This document shows positions 10,073 to 22,800 of a stretch of DNA of 64,000 nucleotides, piece by piece. Made by a program: the position numbers and the translations under genes. The DNA is from Sweltsa coloradensis (lineage: Eukaryota > Arthropoda > Insecta > Plecoptera > Chloroperlidae), in contig JAMZAV010000157.1 in NCBI GenBank assembly GCA_024449915.1, positions 744,001 to 808,000 on the forward strand, written 5' to 3'. The notes below the pieces were generated by a model that worked only from the letters and a program-made list of their open reading frames with translations, was not told the DNA's origin and did not search any database. How positions within the stretch are numbered: the stretch's first letter is position 1; every line of letters begins with the position of its first letter.

Positions 10073-11637
10073 CAGGTATTCTCCCCAAGGGACGACTATT
10101 ATAAATTCACTATTATCGATAAAGGTAAATTGAAATATTGAAAGGATCTATTGGGAATCATCCCGCACTTACATGTCCGTTTCAAATATTATTTCACATT
10201 GCACAAGAGCTACAGATTTCTCAGTCTCGGGTAAACTGGAGCTTGTACCCTCTCCTCTGACGCATCGTGGTTCACTCGAGCTCTCCTCGAGGTTTAAAAG
10301 ACAATTATAATTTAAGAAATAAATTGTGACAGTTTGCACATTGATGCTGAATTATGGGTGATTTGAAATAATTGAAATAGCATTCAAAATGAACCCATCC
10401 CCGAATAAAACAGTGTGTCTTGTTTGTGATTTGAATAATTCGGTTAGGTAACTTTATTTTATATTGACGCGGCATATTACCGATAAGTGACCTTTTGTTA
10501 CATGTGCGCCCTCATTTGCCTCGCTTAGCAGAGGAGAACATTGTGGTTTGGACGTTTGAACGAGACAGTTCTGTTTATCTGACATTGCTAATAGCCTAGT
10601 TCGGGACGCGCGGCCTTCTGCTGTACGTCCCAGAGATTTGCTTGCCATGCATTCTCGTTTATATTGTTGAATTTGTTACCTGTTTATTTAAGTGTAGATC
10701 TTTCAATATATAATCTTTATTTTGTTATTTGTGAATACCAAGCTATACTTCTTTAACTTGAAACATTTCCCAGTCGGGTCATGATGCCCTTGAATGAAGG
10801 ACTTATTATATTTTATCAACGTTTATTAATCTGGTAAATCAAATCCTAAACTGTATTCTCAGGGTGGCATGTACGTCCTCCAACTCCTCGACTGGTACAG
10901 TGCGACAATGTCAGTCATACTAATCTGCACGATTGAAGTCCTCATCGTCGGGTGGGTCTATGGTTGCAAGAACTTTGTTCGTGACCTTGAGTTCATGATT
11001 GGCAGCAAGGTTCACTGGTGGTGGAAGATCAGCTGGAAGTACATCTCGCCGATCATCTTAGTGGTGAGTGAACTATACTACACACCTCAATCATCCAAGG
11101 GAAAAGACGCCGATTATATTGAAGCCTCTAGCCTCCTTTGTTGAAACTTGTATATATGTCAACACATTCTAAATCTTCATGTACAAGCAAATTGAGTAGG
11201 CACACAGTTGCAAAAAATGTGGACGTTCTTAAATATTGGCCGGCAACAGATTTCCCCGCAAGCATTACCAATGCCTTCAATGTCCGTGACATTAATTAAT
11301 TCTCTAATTTGACTGTAGTGGGCATTTTTGTTCGATTGAAGGTCTGTGGAGTTTGAAACGGCCAAAGTGGACATCCAATACAGGTAAAGGGGGTTATTCA
11401 CATTTGTATTGTGCACAAAACCATGGTGGTCTCCAACTTGGATAATTGACATGGTGTATACGTTTGGTAGACACCGTACCGTGTAACAGGTGGGTTTTAG
11501 AACGTCGTTGGTGAACCTAACTGTAAACATCATATTATTATGCTTGATGGCTTTATTTTCTCTTTGCTTTCCCAACCTGTCAACCCATCTCAATCTAACT
11601 AGCCGATAGGCCTTTTCCACAATGAGATACAATAATT

Positions 11638-11689
11638 AAGCGAGCGAAGCGAGCGTTTCCATTTGACTCTGCCGGAAAAAATAGTCACT

Positions 11690-11723
<34 letters not shown>

Positions 11724-12318
11724 TATGTCTCGCGATAACGTTCGAACGGAGGCTCGGATCGAGTTGAAATTTTCACCATCCGCAAGCTTTGTTCTCGATT
11801 GAATGCCATTAGTTTTGTGGCAAAATCGTTCAAAAAGTTAAAAAGTTACATTAAAGTTAATCGAAAGTTTTTTTTTCAAACTCAACGGCGACAAAATCTG
11901 AGATAGCCAAATCATTTAGAATGTCCGTCCGGTCACGAATATGTTAATTTTATTTTGATCCGATAAGTAGTGTAGATGGAAATTACATTATAACAAAAGT
12001 AACGTTGCCATGGCAACGAAAAGACGCGCGAAGTTTCTAATGCACTGCCACCTAGAAGTAATCAAAATACTTTCGAGGAAGCAGTCTATTATTTGTCAAC
12101 AAAGAGATTAAATAGTTTCCCCAAGGAGTCAAGGTCCTCTAGATGGCGGTGGATTTTAAAGTAAAGATTTAAACACGGGTTTACCCAAATACCTTGGCAA
12201 TAATAAATAATACTGGAAACGCGAACGTCGTAAATTTTTAAATTTAAAAAAATGTGCAATGTGGGTCTAGCTATAGCACGTGCTCGCTTATCAACGCGTC
12301 CAACAGAGCGTTTCCTAG
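11638..12318 (+). mobile_element. Helitron-like element, subfamily III
   Basis: The 5' end AAGCGAGCG is repeated inverted as GCTCGCTT at 12282-12289, immediately before the 3' hairpin AACGC-(10 nt)-GCGTT and terminal TTCCTAG followed by T. The interior differs wholly from subfamilies I and II, yet the architecture is identical. It contains a long T run (11692-11722). It lies in gene A intron 11, within an insertion absent from gene B. Confidence 0.65.
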
Positions 12319-12599
12319 TATTTATGTATTCTTGTAAACTTTATTCTTCATTGTGAGTGAAGTAGTCTCTAAAAATGTGTTTTGTTTCAGTTCATATTTG
12401 TAACTACAATCGCCTTCATGCATAGGGTGACATACAACGATGTCGCTTACCCAGACTATGCTATAGCCTTAGGATACCTAATGGGCGCATCGTCCATGAT
12501 GTGTATACCAGGGTACATGGTCTATAAAATCATCACCACTCCAGGGACGATAAAAGAGGTATGGTTTCGTCTTAGTTCGAAATTCCTTTTTTTATAACA

Positions 12600-13050
12600 A
12601 AGCTGAAATCATCGTCACTATGCATCATCCATTCCCGCTTCTGGCATGGTCAGCTTGGGTTTTGCCACCGCATTTTTCCTCTTCTTTCTATTCTAACACA
12701 ACCATATCTCTTCCACATCTTCCTAGCTCTCTCCTCTTGCCTCTAAGTCTCCCACTATGGTATCCATCTATCCTCTTTCTAGCCTCCCCCGTCTTTTTCT
12801 TCCTTCTTCAATCGTTTCATACATTCCCCTGGGCATCCTATCTTCCACCATTCGTTTTATATGTCCATACCATCTCAACCGTGTCCTTTCCATCATGTCA
12901 CTTAACTTCTCTCCACACAGCATTTCTTTTATATCCATGTTTCTTATTTTGCCCCCTTTCGTCTTCCCAGCCTTACAATATTTACGCATATTTCGTACTG
13001 GCTATGTTTTCCATAGAATTGTATTCATTTCAAAATATGTTCTATAATTT
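12600..13050 (-). pseudogene. Non-LTR retrotransposon (LINE) 3' remnant in last intron of gene A
   Basis: On the minus strand a frame at 12768-12989 reads [20 protein letters not shown], the motif typical of the C-terminal end of LINE reverse-transcriptase ORFs in invertebrates. It is short and interrupted. A homologous remnant occupies the same intron position in gene B (36070-36760). Confidence 0.75.
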
Positions 13051-13148
13051 TCCAGAAAAAATCAAATCTAATCCAGATATTAAAAAAATATCGAAACCGT
13101 TGTTTAACCCGGGTCTCCCACATTCTGGGTATATATACGCCTATATAC

Positions 13149-13446
13149 AACGCCAAAGTCGTTGTTAGACAAGTGAACGAGTCATGTGCTCATGTGTTGG
13201 GTATTCCCGGGAACATTTGCATGTAAGTATATTGTAATAAAAGGTTACAATTGTAGGGTTTTGAGCTTAGTTGGTATAAGAACGCGTCAACTTTAAGTCC
13301 ATAATGCGCCACTCTAGCCGATGGTAGGCTAGGGAGGAAAGATCTATGCTGGATCCAGCCTTGTGAAGGGAGAAAGGTGCATGTTATCGGTTACTCAAGA
13401 CATGACTCGCTCACTCGTTTAGCAACGACTATGGCGTTTTCCTAGT
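13149..13446. mobile_element. Palindromic MITE related to 5737-5913, longer form
   Basis: Left end ACGCCAAAGTCGTTGTTAGAC, right end CAACGACTATGGCGTTTTCCTAG. It shares GTATTCCCGGGAAC with the shorter copies but has about 120 extra internal bases. It lies in the last intron of gene A, close to the exon 13 acceptor. Confidence 0.7.
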
Positions 13447-13609
13447 GTACCACATTTTACCTCCAGTTTTGATATATGGTGTGTTGTTGCAGAGGTTCCG
13501 GAAGTCAGCAGCGGCCAGTCCTGAGTGGTGTCCGGCCCTTGAGGAGAACAGACTTGCCTGGGAAGCTCTCAAAGCAGAAGGCACAACAAACTTAAATAAC
13601 AACATCTAA

Positions 13610-14190
13610 CCACGTGCTCGGTTGGCCAAGGCCAGCTGATAACACATCAAAAAGACACAAGACGAACGATGAGGGCCAGGGTTTTACCACGTGTTGGTGA
13701 ATCCTGCGTTCAATTCATAAGAAACATCAGTGCTCAAATCAGAAAATTGCTGAACGTTTGAGCATCTTACAGCATGTTTTAAGAGTTTAAGCCTTGTGAT
13801 AATAATACCGAATCCGTATGAGAGGATTAAAGACTAAGAAGTCATTTTTCCATGGAAAACATTTTCTTCTTTAACGTTAGGGCTAATTAGTAATTAGGTG
13901 TATGAATTTAAAATATATCTTTATTCTTCAGAAGCTGCTATTATTCTTAAAGTGTATTGTTTTATACCTGAAAATGTTTTTAGGATTTTATCCTATTTCA
14001 TGGCACAAATTGACGAAATAGCTAATTGCCAATAGGCCACTCGGTCACACTATGAATTATGTCAAGATGTGAGCAGTACTATTTATAACTCCATGAGCAG
14101 ATCCCGTAAACTTTGTTTAACTGGGGCTTTTCCTTGTTCTTCGGAGTGGATTTTTAGAAAGCTCACAGCGTAATTGAGAAATTTCTACAA
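13610..14190. other. Gene A 3' flank
   Basis: Matches the gene B 3' flank (36901-37250), including CATCTAACCACGTGCTCGGTT and TGAACGTTTGAGCATCTT. No canonical AATAAA is close to the stop; ATTAAAG at 13835 (and ATTAAAG at 37192 in B) are candidate poly(A) signals only. Confidence 0.45.
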
Positions 14191-15335
14191 AATAATTGAA
14201 AATTGATACGAAGGCGGTGCATTAATTGAACCAAAATTTTATCCTCTTTTTACAACGTTAAACAAGTGCATTAGTTTACGTGTCAATACTTTTTTTGACA
14301 AGGAACATTTTAGGAACGCGATAACAACGAATGATGTGCACATTTCATGGTTTCTCTTCCAACTTAGAACCTGCACATAAGTTACGTGAGTCTTATCTTA
14401 CCAGGTTTATAACTTCGTTGTGAAATTTGGCGATAAAATCTATTGTAAAGGTAGTGTTAAAGCTTGGACGATGCTGTGGTCATCTTATGGTGACACATGC
14501 TGACAGTTGGTTGATGGTAAAAGTAAACATAGTGATCTCTTTGATTAGTTTTGTAAAACTCAAGCAGTAATGTTCAATAATTCCTTATCGATGTGCTGGT
14601 GATGGTGGGTTGTAGCTGTAGGTACTATATTCTGACTAGACTAAGAAATAACGCTGTACAAGGTAGGTGGTTGTTGGTTTTTGCTTTTGTATAACTTCTA
14701 AGTCCTTGGCTAAGTTTGGTCTTGGGGTGTGCTTTAAAGGTCACCAATCACGGTAAGCAAGGACAGCGTTGAAGGTTCGATGTAAAAAACAATATTTGGT
14801 TTTTATTACAAACCAATCAGTTCTCTTGATTGATATTTCCACACCTTTATAGTTAGCTGCTATAGCCTATAGTTAAGTTAGTGATAAATCGTACAGTTGC
14901 CCAAGACATTTTAGTAGTCACCCAAACAACATAAATTAGCTAAGAGATTCTAAACCTGGAGTTCTGGATGTCACGTAGGCCTACTCAATTCCATACCACC
15001 GGCATTCCTGGCTATAATTGTTCCAACCAAAGAAAGCAGATAGCTTCGTGATTGTTTTCCCAACAAACCAACTGTCTGCGCTAGCTCAGCGTCGATCTAG
15101 TTCATAGAAGTACTCTGCGAACTAGCACAGATAATTCTTTCTCATGTTGGTAGCAGAAGCTGGGGCTGTTTTCCCAATCGAGCTTGAACAGACCCCATAG
15201 TGCACTATTGTGATGTCGATTCCTTCCAGCTAGTAAATTAATTGGTACCCTCATCCATCTGTACGTATCTAAGTATGTGTTTAATGTGTTTAAAATTTCG
15301 TAAATACGAAAGGCTTCTAATATTTAGCAAACATG
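14190..15335 (+). promoter_or_regulatory. Duplicated 5'-flanking block of gene B (candidate promoter region)
   Basis: This block recurs upstream of gene C at 53140-54310. The best-kept part, 15040-15200, includes CGATCTAGTTCATA, CTAGCACAGATAATTCTTTC and AATCGAGCTTGAACAGACCC. It lies upstream of the first coding exon in both genes. No TATA box or initiator can be assigned with confidence; conservation could also reflect recent duplication or an untranslated first exon. Confidence 0.5.
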
Positions 15336-15385
15336 GTGGTATAACAGAATGTCTAAGTCTAAGACATCGTTAAACTAAAACATTG

Positions 15386-16728
15386 TAATCCTGTCAATGA
15401 GATCTTATATTGACGTTTAGAGGAAAAAATTGCGATGTCGCTGAATTTTTGCAGAGACCTTCCTTATATACTAAGCAACATACTAAAACTCCCCTACAAT
15501 CGGACGGGAGCTTCGGCCGCCATATTGGGAAAATAAAAAATAAAAAAATGGCGGCCAAAACGTGTTTGTTATCGTATAACTCCAAATTGGTTGAAGATAG
15601 ACAAAATGTCTCAATTGCAAAAATATTCCCCATTCCATTCCCTACTGAAAATAATCATCTATAGTTTTAGTAGGGGCAAAGGTTACGTCACAAAATAGAG
15701 GTTTATATGTTGCTTGTTGGAGTACCAGCTAATTTCCTAATTCCATAATTTCCAGCATCAAACAATGCCCGGTAAATCCGTAAGAAATCGATTTAAATAC
15801 AAAAGAACTTTTGTACGGGGTACATGAAAGCTTCCATTAGTATTTAAAAAAATCAGGTCTGCAAAATCGGATTTTGCATTTACCCGAAATTTGGTTTTTT
15901 TTTAGGAAAAATTCTTTCTACGCACATTGAAATGACTTAAATAATGATCCGATTACAACCAAAGTTTAAATCCAATATGGCTGCTAATTCCTTATATCCA
16001 CAACATCAAAGTGAATGTTGTAACAAAAAGAGTGTAAAAACAGCACGAAAACAGTATTCATATTGTGGATATAAGGAATTAGCAGCCATATTGGATTTAA
16101 ACTTTGGTTGTAATCGGATCATTATTTAAGTCATTTCAATGTGAGTAGAAAGAATTTTTCCTCCAATGCTATTTAGTGCTTAATAATGGACAGTCAAATA
16201 TGGCATTTTTGAGGAAATGCCAACAATGGAAAAACCCAAATTCCGGGTAAATGCAAAATCCGATTTCGCAGACCTGATTTTTTAAAATACTAATGGAAGC
16301 TTTCATGAACCCCGTACAAAAGTCCTTTTGTATTTAAATCGATTTCTTACGGATTTACCGGGCATTGTTTTATGCTGGGCGTGAAAATTAGGAAATTAGC
16401 TGGTACTTCAATAAGCAACATATAAACCTCGATTTTGTGACGTAACCTTTGCCCCTACCAAAACTATAGAAGACTCTTTTTTGTAGGGAATGGAATGGGA
16501 AATATTTTTGCAATGAGACATTTTGTCCATCTCCTACCAATTTGGAGTTATACGATAACAAACACGTTTTGGCCGCCATTTGCCAATATGGCGGCCGAAG
16601 CTCCAGTCCGATTGGAGGGGAGTTTTAGTATGTTGATTAGTATTATATAAGGAAGGTCTCTGCAAAAATTCAGTGACATCGCAATTATTTCCTCCAAAAA
16701 TTCTTATTTGACAGGATTATTGTGCAAC
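15386..16728. repeat. 1.34-kb near-perfect palindrome (foldback element)
   Basis: Left arm 15386-16003 and right arm 16063-16728 are inverted copies around a ~59-base centre. Shared landmarks are ACTCCCCTACAATCGGACGG, GCCGCCATATTGG, AATCGATTTAAATACAAAAG and CCAATATGGCTGCTAATTCC. The right arm carries about 60 extra bases (16165-16228). The gene C copy of this region has no such block, so it inserted after duplication. Neither arm encodes a recognisable protein. Confidence 0.9.
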
Positions 16729-16895
16729 TGATAAGATTGATTTAGAATTTCGTGTTTTTTTATTTTCAACTCAGAAACTTGCAGTTGTACGGTTGTGCAC
16801 TACTCGTGAGTGAATTCCTGATGTTCTGGTATATGCCAACAGAGGCTCCGGAGATAATCTTGGTGGGTCAGCACTGGAGAGGTGATCGCTAGACC

Positions 16896-19800
16896 ATGGC
16901 AAAGAAGCCCAAGACCGTCACTGGTCAAGCAGTAAGTGATGCTACTTGTTGTAATGATAGTCTGGCTTCCAGCTCTTACAGGTTCTAGCACTAAGGTGTT
17001 GAAAACGGAATGACCTGCAATTGTTCTGTGTTGTGCGTATAAAATAGGAAATCGGATGTTACTAATATACTGCTATTTTGTACCAATTTTGTTGTACCAA
17101 AAATATGATTGCAATATTTTTGTGGGGAATATTTTCGCCATTTAAACTTTCTGTCTCTCTCCATTCTCCAGCCAGGTTTATACTCAAAACAAAATGGCGG
17201 CCAAACGCCAAAATTCGTAAAATGGCTCCCAGGCTAAATTTCATCCATACATTTCAGTCATAAACAAAGAGTCCATTTTAAACGTACAAACTTTAATCCT
17301 CGACCGCACTCTTAAGGCTGTACCTTGAGAAGTGAAATCTTACTTCATTTAATCAATCAGACTAAAATGGGCCTATTTCATGCACCTATTAGCTAGTGCA
17401 CCCGAGCGCCTGACTACACGCTCGTTATGTATGATACTCTATTCAGTAGGTTTTGGAATGATACACTTCACAGGAAATCCTTACTGGACATGTTTTCCAT
17501 GGTCTAAGACCCTTCGATATGGGGTGGGGGTGGGTGGGGAAGGGGGTCCCCATGACATTCCGGGTTATATTGCATAGCCAATTATTATAGGGCAATGCCA
17601 AGCTGGGTCGCCCAGATTCTCCGCCAGCAAAGCATGATCGGGGTTTGGTCACAGGACTCTTTACATTGAGGTTCCAGTGGAACTTATACATGGCGGTGAC
17701 TAAACGTCGATCGTGGCACTGTGGTGGGATATCTTGGTTGCGTTTTGTTAACTGCTGGACGTACTGAACCAGCAGCCAGGTTTACTGTATCCGTTCCGTT
17801 AACTGCTGTCTGTTATGTGCTGAGCGTCCCGTAAATTGCTGGCCCAGCGTCTTCAGTAACTGGAAGTGCTGGAGGTTTTCCGCTCAGTATCCCAAGTAAA
17901 CCAGCTAGTGTTATGGCGGCGTTGAAATGTCAGTTTGCTTCCAAAGTAAATAAATTGCTTTATTTGTCCAAAAAAAAATGAGATGTACGATATTGCAGTG
18001 GACTAAAAATGACATTAATAATTCGGGATGAGCTTACGTTATTTATTGGATGAGCGTAGCGAGCGAAGCGAAGATTCCATTTCACTACACTGGAGAAAAA
18101 AATCCGGAAAGTTTTTTTTTCTTCTTTCTTTCTTTCTGTTTTTTGTATTTTTGTGTGTCTGTGAACACGATTCCGGCTAAACCGATACTCCAATTGCGAT
18201 GAAATTTTCTGGTCTGTGAAATCTCTGAACGAAGAACTGCACGGGGGGAAAAATCGATCAAAAAATTATTTCTTATGAAAATCGCAATTTTACGATTTTT
18301 TTTTATTTTTAAAAAAATTCTTCGCCCTATAACATCTACATGCTTTATCCGATTGTAATGATTTTTTCACAGAACCTTAATTTTACAAATTAATATATTC
18401 GTGAGAAATTTGAGCGCAATCGAAAGATTTATTTCTCATGAAAATCGCAATTTTACGATTTTCATCGGTTTTTAAACTTTCTTCGGCTTATAACACCTAC
18501 ATGCTTTTCCAATTCTATTGATTTTTTCAAAGAACCTTAATTTTATGAATAAATATATTCGTGTGAAATTTTAAGCGCAATCGAAAAAAAAATTCTCGTG
18601 ATAATTGCAATTTTACAATTTGTTTCAATTTTTAAATTTCTTAAAACACCTACATGCTTTTTCCGATTGTATGATTTTTTCACAGAACCTAAATTCTATG
18701 AATTAATATTTTCGTGGGAAATTTGAGCGGAATCGAAAAATGATCTATTAAAAAAATCACAATTGTACGCTTTTTTCGTTTAAAAAAATTACGCTCATCC
18801 ATCAACGCGGCGGGACTTAAGCGTTTTCCTAGTTTACGAGCTTACATCTCTTTTTTAATTCATTGCTTGCAATGAATGGGTCGATGACTTTAGGCCTAGA
18901 CCTAAGCTAGATGACGGCTTTACATATTCCGTGAAAAGAATAATTTATTTCTTTAATCCATAATCGAGAATAAACGAGAAATCTTCTCATTTCTATTCTA
19001 GTTTACCCTAAATAATTGGATGAGCGTAGCGAGCGAAGTGAAGATTCCATTTCACTACACTGGAGAAAAAAAATCGGAATGTTTTTTTTTCTTTTCTTTT
19101 AGTATTTTTGTGTGTCTGTGAACACGATTCCGGCTAAACCAATACTCCAATTGCAATGAAATTTTATGGAAGTCTATGAAATCTCTGAACAAAGAGCTGC
19201 ACGGAGGGAAAAATCGATCGAAAAATTATTTCTTATGAAAATCGCAATTTTACGATTTTTTTCGATTTAAAAAAAAATTCTTCGACTTATAACGTCTACA
19301 TGCTTTATCCGATTAAAATGATTTTTTCACAGAACCTTAATTTTATGAATTAATATATTCGTGGGAAATTTAAGCGCAATCAAAAAATTATTTCTCATGA
19401 TAATCGCAATTTTACGATTTTTTTCAATTTTTAACATTTCTTTGACGAATAAAACCTACATGCTTAATCCGATTGTAATGATTTTTTCACAGAACTTTAA
19501 TTTTATGAATTAATATATTCGTGTGAAATTTGAGCGTAATCAAAAAATTATCTATTAAAAAATCGCAATTTTACGCTTTTTTCGTTTAAAAAAACTACGC
19601 TCATCCATCAACGCGGCGGGACTTAAGCGTTTTCCTAGTTAATATCATGTTTTAAATTGATTGCACGATTATTTTTCTAACAACTGCATTGCTTGTGCTG
19701 AATGCTTCAACTGGGAACCATTCCGTTTTCTAGGCATACTGACCGCGCAGGCTAGCACTGTTGTTTACTGTGCTCCCAGTAGAGCCAGCAGTTAACGGAC

Positions 19801-22800
19801 CGCACTCCTTGTCATGTCACCCACCACAACAATGATGCACTGCCGTCAAAATGTTGTAAACAATGCTATTTCATCAACTCCCAGACAACTGTGACCAAAC
19901 TCCAATCATTCTGCACTATGGTAGGAGATTAGTTTGACCATTGCCCTATTAAAATTTAAAATATATGACCGTGATCTTAGTCTTTTAAAAATTGCAAATT
20001 TTCAAATTGTTCGGTATTACACACACATCACAGCTCCACTGGAATTTCTCCCCAGCCCCCGAACAAGTTTTGAAGCCCCTCCCCCCCGCAACCCTCCGCC
20101 ACATTGTCAATTCCTTCATACACTCCTGCTTCCATGTTCATTTTATAGGTTAGGGTATGATGACCATCTATATTATTGTTTCCTCTCTTCAAACTATAGA
20201 AACCATTGACACAGTCATGGAAACCGCCCGTTGCCCAACGAACCCATCTCTAATTAATATTAAATTATAACCCTTTAATTTATACATAGTCAATTAAATA
20301 TCCCTTACACCCCACTCCCGCCCCCGATAAGTCAGGGCTAGATCCATCCCTATGGGCAATCCCCGACAACTGCTGTCACTCTATATCTTAGTACCTGCCA
20401 ATAGGCCTACTTGAAGGAAGGAAAATATTATCCCTGGGATAGTGAAACATAGATTGCAATAACATCCCTGCTTGTTTGAAGGGCCAGTCAGGAACCACCA
20501 GTGACAACAAGCCACCGGGGACGGAGATCGATGACGTTCAGAGTCTAGGAGCCTCCATAGGTCATGAACTCAACCGGGGTAACTGGGCAACAAAAGCCGA
20601 GTTCATCCTCTCTTGCATGGGGTACGCTATCGGCATTAGCAACGTGATGCGGTTCCCCTACCTCGCCTACCGTAACGGAGGGGGTAAGTTGCACATGCCT
20701 CTTTCACGTGCTGCGGTTCCCCTACCTCGCCTACCGTAACGGAGGGGGTAAGTTGCACATGCCTCTTTCACGTGATTGGTAATTAATATTTATATTCGGA
20801 AAAGGTCGACTAACTGGTAAATAGCTTTAAATTAGTCAGTGAAATAATAATGCAGAACAAACAATAAATGCCATTGATTACAGGAAATCAATTCTATTAT
20901 TCTGTAAATAGGTTTTTATTACTAAATAGGATAGACGTAAAATAAATAGGCAACAGTACACAAATTTTAAAAAAGGATTTTGCCTATACCTTTGGGATGT
21001 AATTTGTATATAACTTTTGGAGTTAGTTGTTGTGGCAAACCACAGTAACTATGGATTGCCGAAACAACAATATTGTTAGTTTTACCATAAGAGCGTTGTG
21101 AAACGAACATGTTAGGCCTATACAACTTAACTCATCATTATTATCCATTGCCGTTTCCTGCTTCTGGCAGGGTCAGCTTGGGTTTAGCAACCAAATTTTT
21201 CCACCTCATTCTATACTGCCACAATTTGTATCTTTTCCACAGCTTCCCAGCTCTCTCCTCTTGCCTTTAAGTCTCCTACTATGATGTCCTTCTAATCTCT
21301 TCCTTGGTCTACCCCGTCTTCGTCTTCCTTCTTCAATCCTTCTTTCATATATTCTCTTGGGCATACTTTTTCCCCCATTCGTTTCATATTTCCATACCCT
21401 CTCAACGGTGCACTTCATATCATGTCACTTAACTTCTTTACAACTAGCATTTCACTAATGTTCGTGTTTCTTAATCTATCACTTTCTCGTCATGCCCACT
21501 GTTCTCCACAGGAATCTCATCTCTGCCACATGCATCTGACTTTCCTCTCGATCTCCCATCGCATTGTCCAGGTTTCTGCTGCATACATAAGGATCGGTAT
21601 GAAATAGGTTTTATATAGTGTCATCTTACAAAGGTATTTCCTTATCCCACACCAGGCCTTTCACACACTGGTAGAAGTTACTGGCCTTTTGTATTCTGAT
21701 GTTAATCTCCCTTTTAATTTTTACACATCCAGTACTTCACTTCCCAGATAGCTCAAACTATCCACCACTTTCAGGGTTTCTCCTTCAATGTTTATCTGTG
21801 CTTGATAATTCCCTGTGTCCCCTTCTCCTGACATAGATACAACCTCACTCTTTACCACGCTTATTTTCATACCTGCTTCTTCTATGTTACTATTCCACAA
21901 GTCTGAATATCTTTCGAGTACCTCCTCATACTCGGACCATTCCACCATTTCACTGGCAAACAACACAAACTCCACATCTACTATTGCCTCCATCTTTTAC
22001 CTTGTTGTGAATGTCATCCATCACTATTATGATAGGTAAACGCAAATCGTTGTTAAACGTAGTGAGTGAAGCCAAGTGTGAAGTACCCGGGAACATCCCT
22101 TTCCTCCCTATACCTAAGGCTGATCGAGCCAGTATGAAGAATTATGCCGGGTTCTCATACACATGGCTCTACTCATCTTTAACAACGACCTTTGCGTTTC
22201 CCTAGTTTAAATTGAACATCAAAATCTAATCGTGTTCAAAACGTATTAGCGTGAAACATTAACAAATTCATGATATAAAACCAAATCACCTAATTTTTAT
22301 TTCCCATTTAACACCCCTCAATAATAATATGTGGGTCTAAAAATATCCAAAGTTCTATCAAGGGGTATCGAACCCCACCCTTTTCGTGCGGTAGGCTACA
22401 ATATGCTTACTAAAGGCCATTCAAGCACGTAATGTCGTTCCGCTAGTGCTACTAAACAAATGCTTTCGATATTAAAAAATCACATTTTTATTATTGTGGG
22501 ATTAATCGCAATGGATCTACGCTGATTCTTGTTAGCAGTTCTCATAAACTCATACCGGATTCTGTTAAAATTTCAGCTCCCAATCTGTTCAGACGGTTCG
22601 GCTGATTTTCCGACCGTACAGACAGACAGACAGAATCACAGAATGAAGAGCCGTTCGAGTTTGATGGAGACACTCGGTCGCTCCGCTCCTCGTTTAAATA
22701 ACAGTGGTGACAACACACTTCCCTGCCTTAGCCCTGTTATTATTTAGAACCACTCTGACAATATAAATTGTGTTTTCACACAGCTTTCACATACTTCATA

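Larger units (their letters stand above)
430..13609 (+). pseudogene. SLC6 transporter gene A (5' end outside window; N-terminal exons damaged)
   Basis: Upstream member of the SLC6 tandem array. Numbered by comparison with gene B, the exons are 3 (430-555, damaged), 4 (about 1101-1251, damaged), 5 (2594-2652), 6 (3945-4212), 7 (6005-6108), 8 (6574-6698), 9 (8413-8525), 10 (9694-9822), 11 (10863-11063), 12 (12391-12558) and 13 (13493-13609). Exons 5-12 have exactly the lengths and phases of gene B and clean GT-AG borders, encoding TM4-TM12 ([18 protein letters not shown] in TM6, YVLQLLDWYSA in TM10). Exon 3 is frameshifted and exon 4 carries an in-frame TAG. Ion-site residues also differ: the TM7 Ser is Ala (INAATA) and the TM8 Asp is Asn (LGMNS). 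The C-terminus is longer and different because of a 5-base gap relative to gene B. It is either a young pseudogene or a gene using a bypass splice; assembly indels cannot be excluded. Confidence 0.75.
16932..20481 (+). other. Gene B intron 1
   Basis: Holds two Helitron-like elements (18048-18832, 19018-19638). The last part (20000-20470) matches gene C intron 1 at 62740-63510, including CCCCGATAAGTCAG and CATTCCCCGACAACT-like sequence. Between 17000 and 18040 I see AT-rich unique sequence, a GGGGTGGGGGTGGG run near 17520 and no supportable gene. Confidence 0.6.

Noticed and set aside
11177..11632. 151-codon minus-strand open frame
   Set aside because: Partly overlaps gene A intron sequence that is homologous to gene B but not open there; no recognisable domain.
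12620..13168. 182-codon + strand open frame rich in Leu/Ser/Phe
   Set aside because: It lies antisense to the LINE remnant, and its composition comes from the pyrimidine-rich complement of that sequence.
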